A stretch of 64,000 nucleotides of DNA. Source: Herpomyces periplanetae. Taxonomy: Eukaryota; Ascomycota; Laboulbeniomycetes; Herpomycetales; Herpomycetaceae. Below are positions 46,032-56,266 of this stretch, piece by piece. The notes under the pieces were generated by a model. The model saw nothing but the letters and a program-made list of their open reading frames with translations, was not told the DNA's origin and did not search any database. The translations under genes and the position numbers were made by a program. The stretch covers positions 16,565 through 80,564 of the forward strand of contig WMKJ01000061.1 of the NCBI GenBank assembly GCA_009733715.1, in the 5' to 3' direction. Each line of letters opens with the position of its first letter. Positions within the stretch are counted from its first letter, which is position 1.

Positions 46032-46502
46032 TTGTGCAAAGGGACCACTAAAATAAAAAGAAGGTTGATAGTAAGGTTACGAAATTTAGAAACATAAAAA
46101 CGAGATGAGTGAAAAGAGAAAATTATGGATGAGATTTGTACATGACGCAAAGAAACTTAATACGGAATAATGGAGAGGGGAGGGGAAAGGAAAGAAGATT
46201 AGACGGTTAAATGAAGTTAAAGGTTAAATTCCACGGTGCGCCTTGTTAATCACAATTGACAAAAATGTTGGACGAGACCGACATCAGAAAAATTAGGATT
46301 ACATACATTACAAAATTAATGGGACGGTAACATAAGGAGTAGACCAAAAAATGGATTGTGAGGGAATAGATGGATTAACTGGCCTGATAAAGATGTCATT
46401 GGAACTAGTTGGATGAAAAGGGAAATATTGAATGAATAAAGCAACAGATGTATTGATAGAATGAAGATTTGTAGAGAAGAATTTATAGGGATTTCACGAT
46501 AA
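46032..46502. promoter_or_regulatory. Intergenic region upstream of the unknown minus-strand gene
   Basis: 471 bases between two minus-strand genes. Read on the minus strand it is pyrimidine-rich, the pattern seen before other starts in this window, supporting the ATG at 46031. No other feature recognised. Confidence 0.4.
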
Positions 46503-48776
46503 TTAAGTTAATCTGTATCGTAGCCACTCACCGGTAGCGTGTAAACTTTCCCATCGAACAGCTTCGTCACGATGTTCTAATAAATTCATTAGACCAGATT
46601 TAACGTTTAAGAGGTCTAATTTTGAACGAGAATCGGGGGCCAGTTTAACAATCCAAGCTATATCATTACAAGCTATTGCTATGGCGGATGAATTGGGAGA
46701 GGAGGATTCGGATTGATTGATGATACTGGCGAGAATTTCGAGGAGTTGACCGGAATCCTCACGTACAATACGATGAACATTGTCACGCCAAAAAGATTCG
46801 GATTTATGGGGAGGACTCCAGCGGAGATGATGACTTCGTAACTCACGAGCGTAAAAGGAAAAAGTACTGTTTTGACTAACACAATTTTCCAGGCGAGACT
46901 TGAGAATAGCCACATCACCATCGACATCGGCGTCACTAGCGTGAATACGGGTGGAAAGATTGTTAATTATTTGGGGTAAACCGTCCATGGTAGCAATAAA
47001 TAGCAAATTATCCAGAGAAGCAGGTAATAAATTAACCAAAGTACTTAAACAAAGCCGTAAAATTTTATCTTTGTCGGCCATGCGTAAAATTTGGGAATAG
47101 AGTTTAATAAAGTTATAACGATCTTGAAGTTGTTCGGCGTAGATTTCTCCATCGAAACTGAATCTCCAGATAACTAGAAGCATATGATAGAGTAATTGGG
47201 TATTTACATCCTTGCAAAATGGAGTATCACGATCAGGTTGATTTGCCGAAACGAAGGTTTCAAGATAATGAAAAATTGGAGTTAAAGTGGTGGATTGGAT
47301 ATTCCAGAATTCTTTTCGCGATAAGGGACAAGACAATAAACTAGTGTAAGCTTGCATGGAAATATCTTGATAACCGGGATCATTTCGGTGGAGTAGACGA
47401 GAAAAATATTGAAAAGTAACGAGTAGAGTATTCCGAATATTGTCGTGAGGAAAATTTGGAGATGATAATACTTCAGAAAGTATTAAACATGTTAAACGAG
47501 ATGCTAATAGCCCAAGGGGATTTTCGTTTTGGGATTCGTGATTAACGGTTTGATTTGCATTGAACAAAAACGGAGTTAGGTGAACGAATGGAGATGGGTG
47601 TTGAGCCAAAACACTCAGGAAATTTGGAACATCGTGAATCACATCTATCAAGAGTACCAAAATGTATTGTAGGATACCAGTGTCATCATCGTGACGGATT
47701 CCCAGAAGGCCAGTTTGCGTAGATGAGCCTAGAAATAGATGAGCGTAGACTTGGGGAGAAGTGTCAACAACAGAGATACGTTGATTTCGACGAACTTTAT
47801 CTATACACTTGATCAAGGAAACTTGATCAGATGAAAGTTCACGAGATAAGATGGCTTCATCCCAAGATATCGGACGAGATCGTATATAGGACTTCAAAGC
47901 TTGAAGATAATCGTAGAGTTCAGCATCAACAGTTACAGCAGAAATCGAAGAGTTGCCCGACAAATTAATCTGTCCCTTTGACCAAGAAAGAGTCGTTGTA
48001 GACATCGCGAAAAGATTTGAAAAGAGAATATTTGCCGGAGTAAAATCTCCCGTTTTGTGAAGTTCCCCAAAAGATGATTCACTTGCACAAATACTTGGGC
48101 TGTTCGCAGTTCCACAACCCGAATGATCACTTGAGGATTCCTTACTGCAACTACTCCAAGGCCGTGGTGATGTAGTTTTTGTCAAGGAAACTTTTGTTAC
48201 GCTAGTCAAACAATTTGTGTTATCACAACGATGTTTAGCGCTCCACACGCGTAACGAAGGTAAAGTTTGACAAAGTGTCGGCCGTCTTGGAACACTCGAT
48301 CTACTCCACCCTTGATATCTTCGTTCTAATCGTGCCAGTGGATAATAACCGCTGATAAGTTTATTATCTTCTTCTTTACCACCCTCTTCACTCTCCTCGT
48401 CTCCTTCGTTACCGTTTTCGCTTTCTTCTTCGCTATCGTGATAATTCCCTAAAGGGTAAAATTCATTCTCATCATTAACACACTTTTTCCCCTCAAATTT
48501 GATTGGATCATTCAACCCATCACAAGTTTCTGGTGTATAGATTAAATCATAAAAATTCCGTCGTATTCGCAACCCAAGAAACTTATCTGCATATCGAAAT
48601 CTTCCCGGTAAACTTGCGTTAAAATGTACCTTGGATCCCTTTTCTGCTGCCCCTCCCCTCCCTCTATTCCATGGAGATTGACTTCCACCGCTACCCATTA
48701 CTGACATTCCTTGTTGCGTATAATCCTGTCTATCCATCTTTTGTAAAATCTTTCCCTGGATCATCCATGCTTCCAT
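46503..48776 (-). CDS. VMA13: V-type ATPase subunit H (Vma13) with long N-terminal extension
   Basis: Single frame of 757 residues from ATG 48776; an internal ATG at 48005 would give 500 residues, near the usual subunit length. The family match starts after it: YIRSRPISWDEA, then SLIKCIDKVRRNQR, armadillo-like helices, and the C-terminal domain HLRWSPPHKSESFWRDNVHR with ACNDIAWIVK and HRDEAVRWESLHA. Subunit H sits between the V1 and V0 sectors and is needed for proton pumping and for silencing free V1. The first 257 residues are unrelated: basic, then strongly acidic (EEESENGNEGDEESEEGG), then Ser/Thr-rich. A stop-free run that long is unlikely by chance, so it is probably translated, as an extension or by alternative starts. 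Which start is used cannot be told from sequence. A weak GTGAGT near the stop could allow another last exon. Confidence 0.85.
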   Translation of the reverse strand: MEAWMIQGKILQKMDRQDYTQQGMSVMGSGGSQSPWNRGRGGAAEKGSKVHFNASLPGRFRYADKFLGLRIRRNFYDLIYTPETCDGLNDPIKFEGKKCVNDENEFYPLGNYHDSEEESENGNEGDEESEEGGKEEDNKLISGYYPLARLERRYQGWSRSSVPRRPTLCQTLPSLRVWSAKHRCDNTNCLTSVTKVSLTKTTSPRPWSSCSKESSSDHSGCGTANSPSICASESSFGELHKTGDFTPANILFSNLFAMSTTTLSWSKGQINLSGNSSISAVTVDAELYDYLQALKSYIRSRPISWDEAILSRELSSDQVSLIKCIDKVRRNQRISVVDTSPQVYAHLFLGSSTQTGLLGIRHDDDTGILQYILVLLIDVIHDVPNFLSVLAQHPSPFVHLTPFLFNANQTVNHESQNENPLGLLASRLTCLILSEVLSSPNFPHDNIRNTLLVTFQYFSRLLHRNDPGYQDISMQAYTSLLSCPLSRKEFWNIQSTTLTPIFHYLETFVSANQPDRDTPFCKDVNTQLLYHMLLVIWRFSFDGEIYAEQLQDRYNFIKLYSQILRMADKDKILRLCLSTLVNLLPASLDNLLFIATMDGLPQIINNLSTRIHASDADVDGDVAILKSRLENCVSQNSTFSFYARELRSHHLRWSPPHKSESFWRDNVHRIVREDSGQLLEILASIINQSESSSPNSSAIAIACNDIAWIVKLAPDSRSKLDLLNVKSGLMNLLEHRDEAVRWESLHATGEWLRYRLT

Positions 48777-49229
48777 CCAGTATTCCCTAATCGTTAACTT
48801 GAGTGTGCGTATTAAAAAAATCTATACTTTTTGCTTCCCTCCAACACCTATCATCATACCGGATTTTCCCTATTCACACTCTCCTCTCTTCATCCACATA
48901 ATTTGCCTTTTCCGCTAAAAAATATCTTCATCTCTGCCTGTTATCCAACTAAATAGTCCATAAATAATCCTCTTTCCCTTCCCAAAACTTCCCATTCTCC
49001 CTTCACTTATCATCATTCAAATCTTTTGTGTCGTGTCGTGTCGTTCTTTACTCCATCTTTTTCATCGCAATCACTTTATCCATCCATCGTTAAGCCAATC
49101 CTATTAGAAACTTTCCAAAGTCACCTTCTTCATATTACCATGCTATACATGTTAAGGTGAACTTTCGCTACCCTTTTTTCCCCCTTGAATAAATTAATTT
49201 ATTCAAAATCCTTTACTTATCAACTCATC
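48777..49229. promoter_or_regulatory. Divergent promoter between VMA13 and dis3
   Basis: 453 bases, pyrimidine-rich on the + strand toward dis3. A direct repeat GTGTCGTGTCGTGTCG occurs near 49029-49043. If the internal VMA13 start is used, the functional promoter region would extend to 48006. Confidence 0.4.
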
Positions 49230-52200
49230 ATGTCAAGCTTAAAACGACCCGATCCAAGCGTATTTAACGCTCCAGGCTTGCGCAATAAAGTTTACGTGCG
49301 CTCCACCCGTTCGGGAAAAGTCCAAAAAATCGTCCGTGAAATTTACTTACGTCGCGATATACCATGCGGTTTAATAGCTTGTCCCACTTGCCATTCGTTT
49401 AACACTTCTCTATCCCATAAATCTCCCAATACTTTCATCTCCATCATCCCAACTCTGTCATGTCCCCCTCCTCCATCCTTAAACTTCCCTCATGGTCACT
49501 ATATCATACCCGATACTCAAGCCCTTCTTCTTGCATTCGACGCCTTTCACGATGATTCTCCCCTTCAAAATGTTGTCATCCTTCAAACCGTCCTCGATCA
49601 AGTTAAACTTCGGCATTCCGCTTTATACCATCGACTAACCCTTCTCATCCAATCTCCTGACAAACATTTCTTTCCCTTTTACAACGAGTTTCACTCAGAC
49701 ACTTACACTGAACGAATCCCAGGTGAATCCGTCCAACAATACACTAATCGATGTATCCGTCGGGCGGCCTCTTGGTACACTAATCATGTTTCGACCTGTT
49801 ATAAACTTCTCGATAAACCTATGCCCAGCGTACTCTTAATCAGTGATACCTGTGTTAACGAGTTATCCGATAAACCTGATCTGATTCATAAATTGAAACT
49901 TGAAGACTACATTTCCCAATTACCAAACTCAGCTATACTCCTTGATCGAATTAACTGTAAAAGTTTTAGCGATGTCAATACCTCCTGTGAAAACCGAGTT
50001 AACATTTACCCGGAACATTGGTCACTCTCCAAAATGTTAACCGGTATTAACTCGGGCACATTGTATCAAGGAACCCTCAACGTCTCTCCCTACAATTACC
50101 TAGAAGGAACTGTTACCGTTTCTACCCTTGAGAAGCCTTTGCTTATCGTTGGTCGAGAAAACATTAATCGAGCTGTTTGCGGTGATCATATCGTCGTTGA
50201 ATTATTACCTCGTGAGCAATGGAAGTATCCTTTAAGTCAAATCATCGATCACAATAATACTATTGAACGTTTAGATGATGCCGATACCGAAGAAACCGAA
50301 CCAATTGTCCGCGATGATGAGCTAGGCTTATTGACTCAAACCACCACATTGTCTCTCGATAATATGAATGCATCAAAAAATGATAACAACCCCAGACCAA
50401 CCGCTCGTGTCGTGGGAATTCTCAAGAGAAACTGGCGTCAATACGTCGGTCATATCGATGGTGAAACCGTGCGCAACTCAAGTACAACAAATCGAAGTGC
50501 CCAAATGATTCATTTAATGCCCATGGATAAACGTATTCCAAAAATTCGCATTCGAACCGTTAGAGCAAATCAGTTAGTCGGCCAGCGATTACTCGTACGT
50601 ATGGATGATTGGCCCCGCGATTCCCGTTATCCTATAGGGCACTTTATCCGAAGTTTAGGGGCTTTGGAATCCCAAGAAGCTGAAACCGAAGCTCTATTAC
50701 TCGAGCATAACGTGAGATATGAACCATTTAGCCAGCTCGTTTTACAATGTTTGCCCCCCGAAGGTGAAGCGTGGTGTGTACCCGACACAAATTCAAACCA
50801 TACGTCACTGCAATATCGTGAAGACCTACGTTTCTTGAATGTATGTAGTATTGATCCCGTCGGCTGTCAAGATATAGATGATGCATTACACGCTCGACGT
50901 TTAAACGATGGAACCATTGAAATTGGTGTACACATTGCAGATGTTTCCCATTTTGTCAAACCTGATACCGAAATGGATCGAGAAGCTGCTAAACGAGGAA
51001 CAACCGTTTACCTGTGTGATAAACGAATCGACATGTTACCCGCACTATTAGGTACTAACTTATGTTCATTACGCCCCAATGTCGACCGTTTTGCCTTTTC
51101 CGTAATCTGGAAAGTCGCCTTTAACGAGAGTACGCGTCAAGTTAAAATCGTTGATGTACACTTTACCAAATCAATTATAAAGTCCCGCATGGCATTTTCA
51201 TACGAGCAAGCCCAAGCGAGAATTGACGATAGTACACTCAACGATGAATTAACTGAATCTATGCGAGTGTTAATGAGTATATCCCAAATTTTGCGCGCTG
51301 AACGTATGCAGAATGGCGCATTGAATCTCGCTAGTCCAGAAATCCGAATTGAATTTGGCTCAGAATCCAGTTTAGATGAGCCCACCATTCATGAAAAACA
51401 GCATTTAGCATCGAATGAACTAGTCGAGGAATTTATGCTTCTCGCTAATAATTCAGTAGCACAATATATCTACGATGTAATGCCCGATATTGCTTTGTTG
51501 CGCAGACATAGTACACCAGGTGCAGGAAATTTCGACGAAATTAAACGACAATTACGACAAGTTTATCATCTTGAGTTGAATTGTGAAAGTAGCCGTGCGC
51601 TGGCGCAATCATTGGATCAGTGTTACCCAACTGTTAGTGACCAAGATGAGAGGAAAGCGAATTCTCAAGTATTAGATCGGCCTAGTGCAAATGATGAACG
51701 AGAAATATTTAATCGTTTAGTGCGTATAATGATCACTCGTTGTATGACATCCGCCGAGTATATTTGTGCAGGATCAAGAAGTGTGAACGAATTTTATCAT
51801 TATGGTTTAGCCATGGAAATGTATACCCACTTTACGAGTCCTATTCGGCGGTATGCTGACTTGGTTGTTCATCGACAATTGGATCGAGCCTTATCCATGA
51901 AAAGACAATTAACGGAAGCGCAAGATACCATTCATAATCGATTGATTGAACCCTTTCAGCGGAACGTTATTGAATCCATTGTTGATAATTTGAACATCAG
52001 GCATCGAAATGCTCAATTAGCCGGGAGAGCGAGTGTAGGTTATTTTGTCGGTCAGGAATTGAAGCGATTCAACGTTGATGATGATGATAATGGTGACACT
52101 GTGAATGTGAACCGTCCCAGTAAGATTATGATTAAGATGGCCATTGTTATGCGAGTTTTTGTGAACGGGATAGTGGTGTATGTGCCGGATATTGGATTTG

Positions 52201-52604
52201 AGGGTGTGATAAAGTTGGGTGATATCATAGGATACACCAAAACGGGATCCAGAATTAGTATTAACGCTAGAGCAAATGAAAATTCCGATAACGTGGCATC
52301 GCCAATAGGGTGTAAGACAAGGTTAGATAAATTTAAGTCGACTGCATCACCTTACACAGTTAAAGCGACATTTGACGCGGACAACTATTCTCTGAAGGTT
52401 GATGCGACTTTTGCTGGCCAGGGAAAAGGAAGCGTAACCGGGAGAACTATGCAGCAATCCATCCACCAAGGAGATCATGAAGCTAATCAGCGAACAACCG
52501 TTTCACGTACTATACGACTCTTTGATACGCTTAAAGTTCGTATATTCGGTGTACTTGATGCCGCTACGGGAAAGCGTCAAGTTCGCATGATTGTGGTGAG
52601 CTAG
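49230..52604 (+). CDS. dis3: Exosome catalytic subunit Dis3/Rrp44
   Basis: Single exon, 1124 residues from ATG 49230; a TTG at 49185 is in frame but not needed. The N-terminus has the CR3 zinc-like cysteines (C46, C51, C54). A PIN domain follows from YIIPDT (Asp95), with VLDQV (Gln124), LISDT and LLDRI at the other active-site positions. Two cold-shock-like regions and the RNB exonuclease domain follow, with the acidic magnesium motif DPVGCQDIDDA, then RIDMLPALLGT and FTSPIRRYADLVVHR. A C-terminal S1 domain ends the protein. Dis3 is the 3'-5' exonuclease and endonuclease of the RNA exosome. RNB acidic residues look intact. At the PIN glutamate position (LxEV in human and yeast) this protein has Gln. 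Extra length over the usual 970-1000 residues lies in linkers and the C-terminal part. Confidence 0.95.
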   Translation: MSSLKRPDPSVFNAPGLRNKVYVRSTRSGKVQKIVREIYLRRDIPCGLIACPTCHSFNTSLSHKSPNTFISIIPTLSCPPPPSLNFPHGHYIIPDTQALLLAFDAFHDDSPLQNVVILQTVLDQVKLRHSALYHRLTLLIQSPDKHFFPFYNEFHSDTYTERIPGESVQQYTNRCIRRAASWYTNHVSTCYKLLDKPMPSVLLISDTCVNELSDKPDLIHKLKLEDYISQLPNSAILLDRINCKSFSDVNTSCENRVNIYPEHWSLSKMLTGINSGTLYQGTLNVSPYNYLEGTVTVSTLEKPLLIVGRENINRAVCGDHIVVELLPREQWKYPLSQIIDHNNTIERLDDADTEETEPIVRDDELGLLTQTTTLSLDNMNASKNDNNPRPTARVVGILKRNWRQYVGHIDGETVRNSSTTNRSAQMIHLMPMDKRIPKIRIRTVRANQLVGQRLLVRMDDWPRDSRYPIGHFIRSLGALESQEAETEALLLEHNVRYEPFSQLVLQCLPPEGEAWCVPDTNSNHTSLQYREDLRFLNVCSIDPVGCQDIDDALHARRLNDGTIEIGVHIADVSHFVKPDTEMDREAAKRGTTVYLCDKRIDMLPALLGTNLCSLRPNVDRFAFSVIWKVAFNESTRQVKIVDVHFTKSIIKSRMAFSYEQAQARIDDSTLNDELTESMRVLMSISQILRAERMQNGALNLASPEIRIEFGSESSLDEPTIHEKQHLASNELVEEFMLLANNSVAQYIYDVMPDIALLRRHSTPGAGNFDEIKRQLRQVYHLELNCESSRALAQSLDQCYPTVSDQDERKANSQVLDRPSANDEREIFNRLVRIMITRCMTSAEYICAGSRSVNEFYHYGLAMEMYTHFTSPIRRYADLVVHRQLDRALSMKRQLTEAQDTIHNRLIEPFQRNVIESIVDNLNIRHRNAQLAGRASVGYFVGQELKRFNVDDDDNGDTVNVNRPSKIMIKMAIVMRVFVNGIVVYVPDIGFEGVIKLGDIIGYTKTGSRISINARANENSDNVASPIGCKTRLDKFKSTASPYTVKATFDADNYSLKVDATFAGQGKGSVTGRTMQQSIHQGDHEANQRTTVSRTIRLFDTLKVRIFGVLDAATGKRQVRMIVVS

Positions 52605-54045
52605 ATGATGTTATACCAGGTATGAAAGAATGGAAACCTGGATGGACGGGTTTTGACATCTTGGTGTGAAGCGATGCGGTGCCTTTAACTTCATAAACGT
52701 ACCAGTATACTCGTATATATCCTAGTCGTTGTTTTCACAAGGGTTAATTGAGAAAAATCGCATGTGGGTAGCTATACATGTGATAATTTTGTACTCGCAC
52801 CTCCACTGGTTTCCCATCTACTCTGTATACTCTTTTGTTATTTGCCGCAAAAGCTTGCCCTACAAGTTAGGAAATCCACGCTCGTGTTGCAGCAAGTCGT
52901 TTCACGCTACACGCATTTATCCACCACCTCTATTAAATCTCGATCAAACTCCACCCATTAATGTTTTCCCTTGACAATGTTAGCATTCTAATTAATCAAA
53001 TTGGGTTTTTTCACTTACTCACCCTATCCTAATCCATAAATTGCCATAATTCCACATCCATCGCACTACCGTCACTCTACGTTTCATCCAAGCTATACAC
53101 GTTCAGTAAAGCACGACATGGTTGACTCGTCGTACTCATTTACCCATTTTAGCACAGCGCAACAAACCCGTATCAATGTTGTATGTGCGGGTGTTTTTTA
53201 ATTACCACTGAATGAATACTTTCCCCTTAACCACCAATTCTGATAAATCATCCTGTAAGATATTTTGCATGCATCTTACTTCACTATCGCGACACATCCA
53301 AACCCCGGGAAATTGAGTTAGCAATGCCGCACTGTGGTGTAAAGACATGATAAGGTAGAGCACGTACAAAATCCATTGGTTCGCTCTTGTTCATACCTTA
53401 TCGCCCTAAGCTAATTTTGCCCCAATTACTTCACATCAACACTTGCAAATAGCGTGCTCACGAAGACCACACGATCGAACCTCTCTGTCGATACTTAGCC
53501 AAACCCTCCCCGTCAACCTGACGCGATCGGGCCCACCAAATCATCGATTACTAATTTTTTGGGGGTTCTGGGTCGAATAAATTCAGTAAGTTGGCGATGC
53601 TATATTGCGCATTCCACTGATCATACTATCGACTAGCTTTCTTGAAGTACTCTCGCTCGTGTGTGTGAAGTCTCATTAACTTGCTTGAAAATATTTCATG
53701 TTAGCGGATGGTTTGATTGTTTTGTTCATAATTAACGCACACCGCGCTACTTGTGCTTAATATTAACGTATTCACGGCATCTTCCCCCATGCTTTTTCCA
53801 TTGGTTTAAATCACCACTAAACGCGATAAAGTCAGTGAAGCTACTAATCTCGTCAATAATCAAACTTAACAACCTTCTCTCCATTCCTCAGGCTTGACTT
53901 TATTTAATTGCTTTTGTTTTTCCAGTGCATACATCACCACCTCGTTCATTATCATCACCACACTCATTTCAATCTGCCTACCTTGTTTGTCCGCACCGAG
54001 TCACATATTATCCTATCGTATCGCATCGTACCTCATTAAGACTAA
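52605..54045. promoter_or_regulatory. Intergenic region between dis3 and a small membrane-protein gene
   Basis: About 1.44 kb between two + strand genes. It is AT-rich with several pyrimidine-rich stretches, the last just before 54046. Open frames at 52729-52974 and 53894-54142 have no family resemblance and are probably chance. No RNA gene recognised. Confidence 0.35.
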
Positions 54046-54495
54046 ATGGATTTTTCCCGATTCGTCGCCCAGTCCCAAGACTTCATTTCGAACCTTCAAA
54101 ATGGCAATACACCTCCACCTAGAATTCTTCAAGCAGCTTTAAGTTTTGGTCAATCTGCCTTCCAAAACTCTGACCGTGCTGCTAGACTCTTGCTCGACGA
54201 GTTTAGTTTGATCTTGGATGGCCAGTCAAAGGGAATACTCGATACCATATCCACATCACGCACCACTATTGTACTGATTAACGCAGCTTTACTCTTGGCC
54301 ACTCTACTCCTCTCTTTATACGCGCTTCGCGTTGTCGTAACGTCCTTACGAAACAGCTTCCACTTTATCATTACCTTCATATTCTGGATGTTCACTTTAA
54401 CTATAATTTTCAAAGTTGTCACCTATGTCGCTCGGTACGTTGAAACCTCATCGAGTTATCTTGACGGTATATTCTCGCGCAAGTATTCCACATGA
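54046..54495 (+). CDS. Small two-helix membrane protein, possibly Apq12-like
   Basis: Single exon, 149 residues from ATG 54046. The first 75 residues are polar (MDFSRFVAQSQDFI onward). Two adjacent hydrophobic helices follow at about residues 74-98 (TIVLINAALLLATLLLSLYAL) and 106-127, separated by a short basic loop RVVVTSLRN, then a 22-residue polar tail. This layout, and the pattern YALRVV..SLRNSFHFII, resembles Apq12, a nuclear-envelope/ER protein that affects membrane fluidity and pore assembly, but the match is weak. Other small ER membrane proteins share this shape. Gene status is supported by the pyrimidine-rich leader, clean ATG and strongly patterned hydrophobicity. Confidence 0.6.
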   Translation: MDFSRFVAQSQDFISNLQNGNTPPPRILQAALSFGQSAFQNSDRAARLLLDEFSLILDGQSKGILDTISTSRTTIVLINAALLLATLLLSLYALRVVVTSLRNSFHFIITFIFWMFTLTIIFKVVTYVARYVETSSSYLDGIFSRKYST

Positions 54496-54826
54496 ACTTG
54501 CAACGTCTGGTACATATGTGAAATCCGCTTGAATTCTTCAAATCTTACTTCATGCTCACCGATACTTGCACACGCATGCGCATCCTTTCCCCTTGTTCCA
54601 ACTCACGACCATTCCGTTTCACGCTTTTCCTTTGTCATCGAAAAAATTTCTGTTTATTATAAACGCATCAGACTTAGTCAACATATATCTACACCCTTAC
54701 TCAGTAGTACATTATCCTCGCTCTCATATTCCCCGTAACTAAATGGTTTTGCCCGGTGTGCGCATATATCCAACTGTTTCAGTGTTAACGTACTAGCACA
54801 GGCATTATCGCGCATTGTGTACCGTA
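54496..54826. other. Convergent 3' region between membrane-protein gene and mago
   Basis: 331 bases between two convergent genes, AT-rich, expected to hold both 3' ends. No further feature seen. Confidence 0.35.
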
Positions 54827-55453
54827 TTAAATGGGTTTAATCTAATCGGGTAAATCGTACACGTTAATACTGATTCATACGGTGCCAAGCGATCGGGCAG
54901 CGTAGTACGTACCTTGAAATGAAGTGAAATTAACGAGAAAATTAACGCCTTAAGATCTTGTACTAAGTAGTAAAACACGCGTAACCCTTCGGGGTCGGCG
55001 GACTCGGTAACGTCGACTAAACTGCCGATTTTGGCCGTTTCGAAGGAAATATGTTCCCCGCCTAACCGAATTTCCAACTCCTGTCGACCATCACGATTTC
55101 GCGGTGGCCAACGAGAATCATCTTCGCGTAAAATTTCACTCTCACGTACAATCCGTTGGATTTCGCGTACGAGTGTATCCGTTATACACATTTCCTTGCG
55201 AATTAATGAATCGTTGCGATAGTTTGAATTATTCGCATATCGTGCCAATGCTCGTTTACCATCAGGTAGCAAACGGATATCGAATTCCAAAAATTCATGA
55301 CCGAACCGTCCCGAATGACCTGAGCTGCACAATCGGTTAACGCATTAACGTGAGTGTGAGTGGGAGGGTGTACGTGCGCATATGGTTGCACGTGCACTTT
55401 AATCAAGACCGCACGTACTAGTAGCGTAAGTAAAATGGGTCAGTATCTGACAT
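54827..55453 (-). CDS. mago: Mago nashi homologue (exon junction complex core)
   Basis: Three exons on the minus strand: 55453-55419, 55324-54913, 54841-54827 (introns of 94 and 71 bases), giving 153 residues. Exon 1 encodes [12 protein letters not shown]; joining to exon 2 at the TTGTGCAG acceptor completes [15 protein letters not shown]. The rest follows the very conserved family: [41 protein letters not shown]. The last exon is 15 bases and supplies exactly IKPI and the stop, the family's normal C-terminus. Mago pairs with Y14 (RBM8A) on spliced mRNA. About five extra residues lie in the [15 protein letters not shown] segment compared with the usual family sequence. All phases and ends agree, so the model is strong. 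Confidence 0.95.
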
Positions 55454-55590
55454 TTTTAAAGCAGCCTGGCGCTTTGGCTCGTTGAACTATGTAGTTAAGC
55501 ACATCTATACCAGCTATATTTCTCACAATCCCGTAATTTTTGCTTAAACGAAATTAAGCTTGCGTGTACCTAATTATGACACGTCCGCTT

Positions 55591-55622
55591 ACACACACAC
55601 ACACACACTCACTCACACACAT
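55591..55622. repeat. CA dinucleotide repeat
   Basis: About nine CA units followed by interrupted CTCACTCACACACATA; a simple microsatellite. Confidence 0.9.
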
Positions 55623-56220
55623 ATACCAATTATCGCTGCAGTACATCATGAATACGCGCGAGCGCGTGACACAGTGAACTCAACCATGCTAAGCGAAATA
55701 ATTGAACGCACTCACGCACCACTCGCTTGTAAAAAAGGTCAAAAACTACCCATACTGTTTCGATATAACTCACTTGTCCGTCCCACATTCTTCTCTCCTC
55801 CGCTCGCCTGCCTGCCCCCCCTATTTATCTAAATTAGCGGCCGGAGTCGCACCTTCCTTTCCCGCTCTTCCTACTTTATTTGGACACGGGTTTCCTGCCA
55901 CTTTTATGTAATTTTTCCCTATTTACTTGCCAATATATCATTTCACTTAATTAATATGCAATCTCCCGTCTCACTAAAACGTGCATATATCCCGACCTTA
56001 TTCGGTATTCCACATCTTTCAGCATGCACCTTCACTCACACTATGCTAGCCTAACTGAATCAACCTTCTCATTTTCAACCAATCATATCTACCGAAATTC
56101 AAATTTTCAATAATTCCTGTCCCTTCCTATCTATACTTTCTTTATTTTACTTACTGCCTAATCCTCGCTATCCTTGCCTCATTCGCACTCATAAATCATC
56201 ACGTGATTCGGATTTTCAAC

Positions 56221-56228
56221 TATATAAA
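56221..56228 (+). promoter_or_regulatory. TATA box of the U3 snoRNA gene
   Basis: TATATAAA lies about 40-46 bases before the expected 5' end of U3 (about 56267), as in other RNA polymerase II snoRNA genes. A CACGTG element stands about 25 bases upstream. Confidence 0.7.
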
Positions 56229-56266
56229 CTTGAAGGTCGGCGCGTATGAAACGATTTTTTTTCTTC

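Larger units (their letters stand above)
55454..56266. promoter_or_regulatory. Divergent region between mago and the U3 snoRNA gene
   Basis: 813 bases. It includes the CA repeat listed separately, GCGCGAGCGCG near 55656, and AT-rich sequence. CACGTGATT at about 56200 precedes the U3 TATA box. Small open frames are not supported. Confidence 0.4.

Noticed and set aside
46340-46540. Alternative last exon of VMA13 using GTGAGT near 46530
   Set aside because: The donor is good, but the downstream candidate exon gives a hydrophobic tail unlike subunit H; the direct stop was kept.
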